DNA of 15,220 nt from Bacteroidota bacterium. GTDB lineage: Bacteria; Bacteroidota; Bacteroidia; Flavobacteriales; Flavobacteriaceae. The position numbers were made by a program, and so were the translations under genes. Below the pieces are notes generated by a model. That model saw only the letters and a program-made list of their open reading frames with translations. It had not been told where the DNA came from and did not search any database. Shown in pieces: positions 6,978-13,461 of this stretch (its first letter is position 1; the number at the start of each line of letters is the position of its first letter). The stretch spans positions 1 to 15,220 of the forward strand of contig SMXJ01000086.1 in assembly GCA_004356305.1 (NCBI GenBank), in the 5' to 3' direction.

Positions 6978-8132
6978 TTATACCAATTCTTTCTTATGAA
7001 TTAACCTTGTCAATTGAATAGAAAGATCCGTGAAAATAACCTTGGGATTCCCATTTCGTTCAATATGGTAAGTTGCATCTTCCAATGCCTTAGTGATCCC
7101 ATAAATATTGTTTTGATGAACATAGGGGGCAAATTTATCGATAGAGAATTTTGAATCGTTCGTTTCAAAATAAAGTAAGCTATCTACATTGTAATTTTTT
7201 AGCAGGGTCTGACGAAACAATTCCATACAATATACCAGAAAATTTTTCTGTGTTTCGCGTCCTTTTCCCGCCATCATATCACTCCAATTGATCAATTCAT
7301 GAATGGATTTTTTATTCCCTTTCGCCCGAAAAGCGGTACGTACCCAAAGAACGAACCAAGATTCAAAAATAGCATCTTCATTATCGTTTTCAATAATGTG
7401 CAGCGCCTTATTAAAGTCTCCATGGGCCTGACGACTCGTTTTTATCGCCTCATTTTCAGACACGGAATGTCTTTGAATCAATGCGTTGGCAATATCCTTA
7501 TCTGAAAGCAGCGGAAGATGCAGTGTTTGACATCTGGAGCGAATGGTGTTGATAATCTTAACTTCCTTTTCAGTAAGGAATAATAAAACGGATTTATCCG
7601 GGGGCTCCTCTACCAATTTTAGGATCTTGTTAGAGCATTCCACGTTCATTTTATCTGCCATCCAGATAATAATAATCTTAAATCCGCCTTCATAGGATTT
7701 CAGGGCCAGCTTTTTTGAGATCTCTTCAGCTTCTTTTACACTAATGTTTCCTTGCTTGTTTTCTATACCGAGTACCTGAAACCAATTGAACAAAGACCCA
7801 TAAGGATTTTCGATGAGAAAATTTCTCCATTCTTCGGAAAATGAACTGGAAACGGCATTTTTCTTTACCGCCTCATTGGTGTTTACAGGATAGATGAAAT
7901 GCAGATCGGGATGTGAAAAATTAGCCACATTTTTTGCACATCGCCGGTGGGCTTCAGACCCGATCTCATAAGGACTGCACAAGAGCTCCTTAGCATAGGC
8001 AATGGCCAAAGGGAGCAATCCGCTACCGGACATTCCTACAAACAACTGAGCATGTGCCACCCGGCCATTTTTGAGGGTTGTTCTTAAGTGAGATTTGATG
8101 TGTTCCTGACCTATGATCTCAGAAAAATCCAT
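6978..8132 (-). CDS. holB: DNA polymerase III subunit delta' (clamp-loader)
   Basis: This 384-residue protein belongs to the clamp-loader complex that loads the beta sliding clamp during replication. It opens MDFSEIIGQEHIKSHL, typical of the RuvB/DnaX-like AAA+ family. The P-loop is degenerate (GMSGSGLL at about 33-40, with Leu where Lys belongs), as expected for delta', which does not hydrolyse ATP. The HPDLHF segment (74-79), the LVEEPP sensor region (173-178) and the SRC motif (S199-R200-C201) are all present. The zinc-binding area has only two cysteines (C52 and C65) instead of the four in E. coli delta'. I chose the ATG at 8132. The frame continues to a GTG at 8168, but those 12 residues are outside the family's usual start. 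It converges on the methyltransferase gene and diverges from pgk. Confidence 0.92.
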   Translation of the reverse strand: MDFSEIIGQEHIKSHLRTTLKNGRVAHAQLFVGMSGSGLLPLAIAYAKELLCSPYEIGSEAHRRCAKNVANFSHPDLHFIYPVNTNEAVKKNAVSSSFSEEWRNFLIENPYGSLFNWFQVLGIENKQGNISVKEAEEISKKLALKSYEGGFKIIIIWMADKMNVECSNKILKLVEEPPDKSVLLFLTEKEVKIINTIRSRCQTLHLPLLSDKDIANALIQRHSVSENEAIKTSRQAHGDFNKALHIIENDNEDAIFESWFVLWVRTAFRAKGNKKSIHELINWSDMMAGKGRETQKNFLVYCMELFRQTLLKNYNVDSLLYFETNDSKFSIDKFAPYVHQNNIYGITKALEDATYHIERNGNPKVIFTDLSIQLTRLIHKKELV

Positions 8133-8202
8133 GCACAAAGCTACATAAATTTTATTCGAATATTTCACCCGATCTCGAAATGTAGGATGCTATAAAAACC
8201 AG

Positions 8203-8210
8203 TATATTTG
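8203..8210 (+). promoter_or_regulatory. Bacteroidota-type -7 promoter element for pgk
   Basis: TATATTTG is an exact match to the TAnnTTTG -7 consensus of the Bacteroidota primary sigma factor. It ends 18 nt before the chosen pgk ATG at 8229, which predicts a leader of roughly 10-15 nt. No clear TTG is seen at the expected -33 distance. Confidence 0.65.
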
Positions 8211-8228
8211 TGCACTCAAAACATGCCG

Positions 8229-9416
8229 ATGAAAACCATCAACGACTTCGATTTTAAGGACAAAAAGGCGCTGATCCGTGTAGACTTTAACGTTCCTTTG
8301 AACGAAGACCTCGTGGTAACGGACACCTCTCGTATAGAAGCTGCTGCGCCTACTATCATCAAGGTAATGGAAGATGGTGGCAACTGCATTTTGATGTCGC
8401 ATTTAGGGCGTCCTAAAAATAAAGAGAATGAGTTTTCATTGCGAAATATTTTGAGTACGGTCTCTGATGTTCTGGGGATAGAGGTGAAATTTGCAAACGA
8501 CTGCATCGGTGAAGCAGTGATGAAGGAGGTAAACCAATTAGATGCCGGGGAGATCTTGTTATTGGAAAACCTTCGGTACCATAAAGAAGAGAAAAAAGGG
8601 GATTTTGATTTTGCGAAACAACTTTCTCTCCTAGGCGATATTTATGTGAATGATGCGTTCGGGACGGCCCATAGAGATCACGCTTCGACGGCAGTGATCG
8701 CGCAGTTTTTTCCGCAGAAAAAATGCTTTGGTCTTTTATTGGCTTCTGAAATAGTGAATATCAACAAAATATTGCAAGATGGAGAAACACCTATAACCGC
8801 AATCATCGGTGGGGCAAAAGTCTCTTCAAAAATCACCATTATCGAAAGCATTCTGGATAAAATAGACCATTTGATTATTGGTGGTGGGATGGCATTTACC
8901 TTTATCAAAGCACAAGGGGGCGCTATTGGTAACTCTTTAATAGAAAACGACAAACAGACTTTGGCGCTGGAGATCCTAAAACTTGCAAAGCAAAAAGAGG
9001 TACAAGTGCATTTGCCGGTAGATGTGGTTATCGCTGATGAATTCTCAAATGATGCGGACATAAAAATTGCAGATATAACAGAAATACCTGATGGTTGGAT
9101 GGGCCTTGACACTGGGCCGCGAACCAATCAAATATTTGGTGAGGTCGTGAATGTATCCAAAACCATATTATGGAACGGTCCTATGGGTGTTTTTGAAATG
9201 TCAAATTTTGCCAATGGCACCATAGAAATTGGAAATGCTATAGGTGAGGCAACTAAAAACGGAGCTTTTAGCCTGGTAGGTGGTGGTGATTCGGTCGCTG
9301 CCGTGAAGAAATTTGATCTTGGCGATAAAGTAAGCTATGTTTCAACGGGAGGTGGTGCTATGCTTGAGATGTTAGAGGGGAAATCCTTAGTGGGAATTGA
9401 AGCGATATTGGATTAA
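8229..9416 (+). CDS. pgk: Phosphoglycerate kinase
   Basis: This 395-residue cytoplasmic glycolytic enzyme converts 1,3-bisphosphoglycerate and ADP to 3-phosphoglycerate and ATP. Substrate-binding residues are visible in RVDFNVPLNE (R17-N21) and in SHLGRPK. Family signature stretches YVNDAFGTAHRDHAST, IGGAKVSSK and WNGPMGVFE follow, and the nucleotide-binding loop is GGGDSVAAV (from G351). The length is normal and no key motif is missing. I chose ATG 8229 (MKTINDFDF), which fits the usual family start; ATG 8223 (MPMKT) is the alternative. A TTG further up at 8208 overlaps the promoter element and is unlikely. The gene appears to have its own promoter and is separated by 89 bp from the transglycosylase gene, with no terminator visible between them. 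Confidence 0.97.
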   Translation: MKTINDFDFKDKKALIRVDFNVPLNEDLVVTDTSRIEAAAPTIIKVMEDGGNCILMSHLGRPKNKENEFSLRNILSTVSDVLGIEVKFANDCIGEAVMKEVNQLDAGEILLLENLRYHKEEKKGDFDFAKQLSLLGDIYVNDAFGTAHRDHASTAVIAQFFPQKKCFGLLLASEIVNINKILQDGETPITAIIGGAKVSSKITIIESILDKIDHLIIGGGMAFTFIKAQGGAIGNSLIENDKQTLALEILKLAKQKEVQVHLPVDVVIADEFSNDADIKIADITEIPDGWMGLDTGPRTNQIFGEVVNVSKTILWNGPMGVFEMSNFANGTIEIGNAIGEATKNGAFSLVGGGDSVAAVKKFDLGDKVSYVSTGGGAMLEMLEGKSLVGIEAILD

Positions 9417-9440
9417 TAATCGATCGAAAACGTTAAAAAA

Positions 9441-9470
9441 TTGCTCAATTTCTATATTTCAGTATTTTTA
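9441..9470 (+). promoter_or_regulatory. Candidate promoter for the lytic transglycosylase gene
   Basis: TTG at 9441-9443 and TATTTTTA at 9463-9470 (TAnnTTTG with one mismatch) are separated by 19 bp, within the spacing usual for Bacteroidota -33/-7 promoters. This predicts a leader of about 30 nt before ATG 9506. The region is very AT-rich, so a chance match is possible. Confidence 0.4.
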
Positions 9471-9505
9471 GAGAAATTTCATAGTTGCAGCCTCGTTACT
9501 ATCTT

Positions 9506-11089
9506 ATGAAAACACGTGTTTTATACTTGCTTATTTTCTTGTTCACCGGCTCTTCATATGCCCAGGACCCGGGCATTACTGAAAAAGACCCGAAGGATCA
9601 AACCAATTCATTGCCTACCAGGACTATTCGAATAATAGATTCTATCACTGTTCAGAAATTCGATAATGATCTGCCTAAGTCCATTGTTGCTATACAAACC
9701 AAGGATTCCCTTGTTTTCGATTTAAAGGATAATAGCCTTGCCAGAAGAGTTGATTCCATATGGCTTGCGAATCTTTATAAAAACGATTTATTTGAGGAAA
9801 TATACGGGTCTGTTACCCAGTTGGACTATAGCCCCGTTGAGTATGAGGAACTGTCAACAGAGGTGCTTAAACGACGTCTGGAAGAGCTAAACGCCCGTAC
9901 ACCGTTCAATATAGAATACAATCCGTTGCTGGAAAGCGTTATCAAGGGCTATCTCAAAAACCGGAGACCGACCATGGCAAGACTTATGGCGTTGAGTGAT
10001 TATTACTTCCCCATGTTCGAAGAAGAATTAGACAGACAGGGGTTGCCCTTGGAATTGAAGTATTTAGCCGTGGTAGAATCTGCATTAGACCCGAGAGCTA
10101 CCTCGAGAGTTGGAGCTACCGGTCTGTGGCAATTTATGTTCAGTACAGGAAGGTTATTTGGCCTGGAGGTAAATTCGTATGTGGACGAACGATCCGATCC
10201 CATCATGGCAACCAAAGCCGCAGCCAAATACCTCAAGAGTTTGTACTCAAGTTTAGGCGATTGGGACCTGGCATTGGCTGCATACAACAGTGGCCCCGGG
10301 AATGTGTCAAAGGCAATACGACGTTCGGGAGGGTATCAAAATTACTGGAACATACGACATCATTTGCCCCGTGAAACTGCCGGGTATGTACCAGCTTTTT
10401 TGGCGACGATGTATATTTTTGAATATGCCGAGGAACATGGTTTCAAGAGTAGTGGTCCGCGTTATCCATATATCGCAACTGACACTCTGAAAGTTAAACA
10501 AATGATCACATTGCAACAGGTTGCGACCCTTACCAATTTAGATCTGGAAGAGTTGGAATTCTTAAATCCATCCTACAAATATGGTATTATCCCGGTTGTA
10601 AAAGATAAAAATTATGTCTTGCGATTACCCGTAGAGGCCATGGGGGTGTTTGTAAACAACGAAGAAGCGATTTATGCATATGCTAAGGCCGAATTCAATA
10701 ATCGGGAGAAACCTTTACCCGAATTTTTCAAACAGAGCGATAAAATTCGGTATCGGGTTCGTAGCGGAGATTATCTTGGGAAGATCGCGGAGAAATATGG
10801 GGTGTCTGTCAGTAAAATTAAAAGGTGGAATGGCTTGAGGAGCGATAGACTGAGAATTGGGCAACGACTTACTATTTACCCGAGAAAATTAAATAGTGAG
10901 CCTACCGGTAAGAAGGGAAGTACGGTGACTTCAGAAGGAATTAACAAAAGTTATACTGTGAAAACCGGAGATTCTTTATGGAGCATTTCTCAAAAGTTTC
11001 CGGGAATCACGGTGGATCAATTAAAAAAGTGGAACGATATTAGCAGCACTAAATTAAAACCGGGAATGACACTTAAATTGCATAAATGA
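9506..11089 (+). CDS. Exported membrane-bound lytic transglycosylase, MltD-like, with two LysM domains
   Basis: This 527-residue protein cleaves the glycan strand of peptidoglycan to form 1,6-anhydro ends, and should act in the periplasm. It has a signal peptide (MKTRVLYLLIFLF then GSSYA), with probable cleavage after A19; there is no lipobox. The SLT domain spans about 175-290 and has the catalytic glutamate E191 in VVESALDP, then GATGLWQFM and LAAYNSGPGNV. Two LysM peptidoglycan-binding domains follow, at about 415-457 (YRVRSGDYLGKIAEKYG) and 483-526 (YTVKTGDSLWSISQKF). This domain order is that of the MltD family. I chose ATG 9506; an in-frame TTG at 9485 would put seven extra residues before the signal peptide. 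The DUF4837 gene follows after 21 bp, so they are probably one operon. Confidence 0.92.
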   Translation: MKTRVLYLLIFLFTGSSYAQDPGITEKDPKDQTNSLPTRTIRIIDSITVQKFDNDLPKSIVAIQTKDSLVFDLKDNSLARRVDSIWLANLYKNDLFEEIYGSVTQLDYSPVEYEELSTEVLKRRLEELNARTPFNIEYNPLLESVIKGYLKNRRPTMARLMALSDYYFPMFEEELDRQGLPLELKYLAVVESALDPRATSRVGATGLWQFMFSTGRLFGLEVNSYVDERSDPIMATKAAAKYLKSLYSSLGDWDLALAAYNSGPGNVSKAIRRSGGYQNYWNIRHHLPRETAGYVPAFLATMYIFEYAEEHGFKSSGPRYPYIATDTLKVKQMITLQQVATLTNLDLEELEFLNPSYKYGIIPVVKDKNYVLRLPVEAMGVFVNNEEAIYAYAKAEFNNREKPLPEFFKQSDKIRYRVRSGDYLGKIAEKYGVSVSKIKRWNGLRSDRLRIGQRLTIYPRKLNSEPTGKKGSTVTSEGINKSYTVKTGDSLWSISQKFPGITVDQLKKWNDISSTKLKPGMTLKLHK

Positions 11090-11110
11090 CGCTTCTATAA
11101 ACACTACTGA

Positions 11111-12091
11111 ATGAAAACACTACTTTACTCGGCTCTGGTCTTTAGCCTGCTTTTAGTTTCTTGTGATGAAAGTTCTTCAAATAAAAAGAACAGATATCTT
11201 CCCGATTCTGTCGGGAGGATCAACAACCTTCAAATTATTATTTCCAATGATCTATGGAATAACGAGGTAGGAGAAAAGATTCGGGAGCACTTTGCAGCCC
11301 TGACCGATGGCCTTCCACAACAAGAAGCTATATTTTCTATCAATCAAATGAATCCCGAGGCACACCAAGGTTTTGCACGAACCTCGAGAACTTTTCTGTA
11401 TGTGACTTTAGGTTCGGAAGATACTGTCAGACTGAAGAAAAATGTTTATGCGAAACCACAGGTAGGGGCATTTATTATAGGCGCTTCCGAAGAAAGGCTG
11501 GTAGAACTCATCGATCAAGAGCAGCAAAATATCATAGGGGTTTTTAAGGCATCGGAGATAAAGGAAAGACAACGTCGAACTAATATTGCCCTACTCAGGG
11601 TGGACTCACTTAAAGAACGATTTGGGGTTACTCTTAAACTTCCATCGGCCTATCGGGTGGCCTCCGCAAGTGATAATTTTTACTGGCTTCGCAAAGATCT
11701 GAAAAATGGCACGACCAATATTTTGATCTATGAAGTTCCCCTAACAACTATAGGAAAGGACAGCATGATAATCGGGGATATTATTAAAATGCGCGATTCA
11801 ATAGGTGCCGGTTATTTACCTGTGGAAGAGGATGGCGTGTTTAGCACGGAAGAAGCCTACGCACCCTACTTATTTACATCTCAAATAGATGGGAAATTTG
11901 CCTATGAGACCAAAGGAATTTGGGAGGTAAAAGGAGAGTATATGGCAGGGCCCTTTTTGAATTTTGCCATCAGGGATGAAAAAAATGATCGCTACCTGAT
12001 TTTGGAAGGCTTTACCTACGCACCTTCTGTGGAAAAGAGAGATCTACAATTCGAGTTGGAGTCTATTCTTAGATCTGCCAAAATAGAGTAA
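11111..12091 (+). CDS. DUF4837-type lipoprotein of unknown function
   Basis: This 326-residue protein begins with a lipoprotein signal peptide (MKTLLYSALVFSLLLVSC). The lipobox LVSC places the lipidated cysteine at C18, followed by an acidic and serine-rich stretch DESSS. It should therefore be anchored in a membrane facing the periplasm or cell surface. The mature part is a mixed alpha/beta globular domain without catalytic motifs that I recognise. Features such as DNFYWLRKDLKNGTTNILIYEVPL and a late GKFAYETKGIWEVK segment match, from memory, the Bacteroidota family DUF4837. Its position 21 bp behind a lytic transglycosylase suggests a role beside peptidoglycan turnover, but this is context only. 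Downstream is a bidirectional terminator shared with the converging tatA gene. Confidence 0.82.
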   Translation: MKTLLYSALVFSLLLVSCDESSSNKKNRYLPDSVGRINNLQIIISNDLWNNEVGEKIREHFAALTDGLPQQEAIFSINQMNPEAHQGFARTSRTFLYVTLGSEDTVRLKKNVYAKPQVGAFIIGASEERLVELIDQEQQNIIGVFKASEIKERQRRTNIALLRVDSLKERFGVTLKLPSAYRVASASDNFYWLRKDLKNGTTNILIYEVPLTTIGKDSMIIGDIIKMRDSIGAGYLPVEEDGVFSTEEAYAPYLFTSQIDGKFAYETKGIWEVKGEYMAGPFLNFAIRDEKNDRYLILEGFTYAPSVEKRDLQFELESILRSAKIE

Positions 12092-12148
12092 CTGATCATG
12101 CCAAAAATAATCTGATACGATTCCATCGAATTCTTGTATAAAAACATA

Positions 12149-12184
12149 AAAAAGCCCAAAACAACCAATGTCTTTGGACTTTTT
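12149..12184. terminator. Bidirectional intrinsic terminator between DUF4837 and tatA genes
   Basis: AAAAAGCCCAAA (12149-12160) pairs with TTTGGACTTTTT (12173-12184) over 12 positions with a single mismatch, around a 12-nt loop. The arms end in A and T tracts, so the hairpin carries a U-rich tail in either direction. It sits between two converging genes, which fits termination of both. Confidence 0.75.
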
Positions 12185-12186
12185 CA

Positions 12187-12206
12187 TTTCAAGATACGTC
12201 TTGAAA
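12187..12206 (-). other. Perfect short hairpin directly after the tatA stop
   Basis: TTTCAAGA and TCTTGAAA form a perfect 8-bp stem around the 4-nt loop TACG (CGTA on the tatA strand). It begins on the base right after the tatA stop codon at 12209-12207. No T tract follows directly on the tatA strand, so it may protect the mRNA 3' end or assist the main terminator 2 bp further on. Confidence 0.5.
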
Positions 12207-12419
12207 CTATTCTTTATCTTCTATCTTATCTACTTTATCTACTTTATCTACTTTATCAGTGTCATCGTCTTTAGTAGCTTCTTTAAACTCTTTAATACCG
12301 GTACCCAGGCCTCGCATGAGTTCGGGAATTTTTTTCCCTCCAAACATTAACAAAACGATCACTACTATCAAAACTATCTGCCAGGGACCCATAAACAAAG
12401 GTAATATCAATGCATCCAT
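12207..12419 (-). CDS. tatA: Twin-arginine translocase subunit TatA (TatA/E type)
   Basis: This 70-residue protein is the small pore-forming or membrane-thinning component of the Tat system, which exports folded proteins across the inner membrane. It shows the family layout: a short N terminus, one transmembrane helix at about 12-26 (WQIVLIVVIVLLMF), the hinge FGGKKIPELMRGLG, an amphipathic helix to about residue 50, and a charged tail. The tail contains three tandem D-K-V triplets followed by D-K-I (residues 55-66). TatB proteins are longer, so TatA is preferred. The length is on the short side but ordinary for Bacteroidota. ATG 12419 is the natural start. No tatC is visible in the window. 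It converges on the DUF4837 gene and diverges from the M23 peptidase gene. Confidence 0.93.
   Translation of the reverse strand: MDALILPLFMGPWQIVLIVVIVLLMFGGKKIPELMRGLGTGIKEFKEATKDDDTDKVDKVDKVDKIEDKE
12231..12257. repeat. Three perfect 9-bp tandem repeats in the tatA tail
   Basis: The unit TACTTTATC occurs three times in a row without mismatch, preceded by a partial unit at 12226-12230. On the tatA strand each unit reads GATAAAGTA and encodes Asp-Lys-Val. Because the unit is a multiple of three, copy-number changes keep the frame. Confidence 0.9.
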
Positions 12420-12439
12420 TTTTTAAGAAATTTATAATA

Positions 12440-12447
12440 CAAAGGTA
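12440..12447 (-). promoter_or_regulatory. Bacteroidota-type -7 promoter element for tatA
   Basis: Read on the minus strand, TACCTTTG is an exact TAnnTTTG match, ending 20 nt before the tatA ATG. A TTA at the -33 position (12468-12466) lies 18 bp upstream, one base from the TTG consensus. Confidence 0.65.
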
Positions 12448-12565
12448 ACAAGATTTCCTTAGAAATAACGTTTTCAAATTAAGTTTCATCGCTGAGATGT
12501 AATTGGCCACTGAACATTTGTCTGAACAACCATTTAATGCTCATGGTTCATTTCCTTTAAACCCT

Positions 12566-12573
12566 TACATTTG
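12566..12573 (+). promoter_or_regulatory. Bacteroidota-type -7 promoter element for the M23 peptidase gene
   Basis: TACATTTG is an exact TAnnTTTG match, ending 19 nt before ATG 12593. A TTC at 12547-12549, 16 bp upstream, is the closest thing to a -33 TTG. The 173-bp gap to tatA thus holds two divergent promoters and nothing else that I can see. Confidence 0.65.
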
Positions 12574-12592
12574 TATTCAATAACAGTATTTA

Positions 12593-13459
12593 ATGGCCAA
12601 GAAAGAGAGAAGAAGTAAAAAAATCAAGAAAAAGCTATTGCACAAATACCGTTTGGTCGTGCTTAATGAGGCCACGTTTGAAGAACGTTTTTCTTTTAAA
12701 CTCAATCGCCTAAACGTATTTGTGTTTAGCACAATCTTCGCCGTATTTCTTATTGTGATTACGACGGTTTTAATTGCGTTTACACCCCTAAGGGAATATA
12801 TTCCGGGCTATTCTTCAACAGCTTTGAAAAAACGAGCTGTGAACCTTACTTATAAAACCGATTCTTTAGAACGGGCCCTGGATATAAACCTGCAGTATTT
12901 AGCCTCCATTAAAAAAGTGTTAACGGGCGATGTAAAGACTGTGGATTTTAATCGGGATTCAATTCTTGAAGCGGCTCAAAATGATGCTGAAGGGATCGAT
13001 TACGTACCATCAAAAGAGGATTCTATCCTTAGGGAACTAGTGTTTCAGGAGGATAAATATAATCCACTTACAGCCAGCGAAGAGGTGAATTTTGTTCTAT
13101 TCCCACCGGTAAAAGGGGCGATTTCTGAAAACTACAACCCTGAATCCAAGCATTTTGCAGTGGATATAGTTACCATCAAGAACAGTCCTGTAAAAGCCAC
13201 CGCCGATGGCACGATTATTTTTGCCGACTGGACCACGAACACCGGCCACGTTATTATTTTAAAGCACAACAACAACCTTATTTCTGTCTATAAACACAAT
13301 GCTTCCTTGAACAAGGAACAAGGGGATTTGGTGAAAGCCGGGGAAGTGATCGCCACTGTTGGAAATTCAGGAGAATTAACTACGGGCCCCCACTTACATT
13401 TTGAGCTTTGGAGCGATGGGTATCCAATTAATCCAACCAATTTTATAGATTTCGATTAG
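12593..13459 (+). CDS. Membrane-anchored M23 (LytM-type) peptidase
   Basis: This 288-residue protein has a strongly basic cytoplasmic N terminus (MAKKERRSKKIKKKLLHKYR), one transmembrane helix at about 41-63, a linker of roughly 115 residues and a C-terminal M23 domain. The zinc-binding and catalytic residues are complete: H187 and D191 in the HxxxD motif (HFAVD), H235 (YKHN), and H267/H269 in HLHFEL. It is therefore predicted to be an active metallo-endopeptidase cutting peptidoglycan cross-links in the periplasm, unlike the degenerate LytM activators such as EnvC or NlpD. ATG 12593 is placed well behind an exact -7 element. The GH3-family gene starts 2 bp after its stop, so the two are very likely cotranscribed and possibly translationally coupled. 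Confidence 0.9.
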   Translation: MAKKERRSKKIKKKLLHKYRLVVLNEATFEERFSFKLNRLNVFVFSTIFAVFLIVITTVLIAFTPLREYIPGYSSTALKKRAVNLTYKTDSLERALDINLQYLASIKKVLTGDVKTVDFNRDSILEAAQNDAEGIDYVPSKEDSILRELVFQEDKYNPLTASEEVNFVLFPPVKGAISENYNPESKHFAVDIVTIKNSPVKATADGTIIFADWTTNTGHVIILKHNNNLISVYKHNASLNKEQGDLVKAGEVIATVGNSGELTTGPHLHFELWSDGYPINPTNFIDFD

Positions 13460-13461
13460 GC

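Noticed and set aside
8133..8168. A longer HolB from GTG 8168 with 12 extra residues.
   Set aside because: The family begins at M-x-F-x-x-I-I-G-Q, which fits ATG 8132; the extra residues have no recognised role. The exact -7-like box at 8143-8136 leaves some doubt.
8678..9127. A 149-codon minus-strand frame inside pgk.
   Set aside because: pgk is a complete, well-conserved gene on the other strand, and the antisense product has no recognisable domain.
9509..9522. A third CACGTG palindrome, AAAACACGTGTTTT, at the start of the transglycosylase gene.
   Set aside because: The arms are AAAA/TTTT rather than the GTTN/NAAC needed for parS, and the sequence is simply codons 2-6 of the gene, so it is not counted as a parS site.
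12168..12350. A plus-strand frame of 60 codons rich in Phe, Ile and Tyr over the tatA gene.
   Set aside because: It is the antisense shadow of tatA, and its FIY repeats are the complement of the D-K-V repeat.
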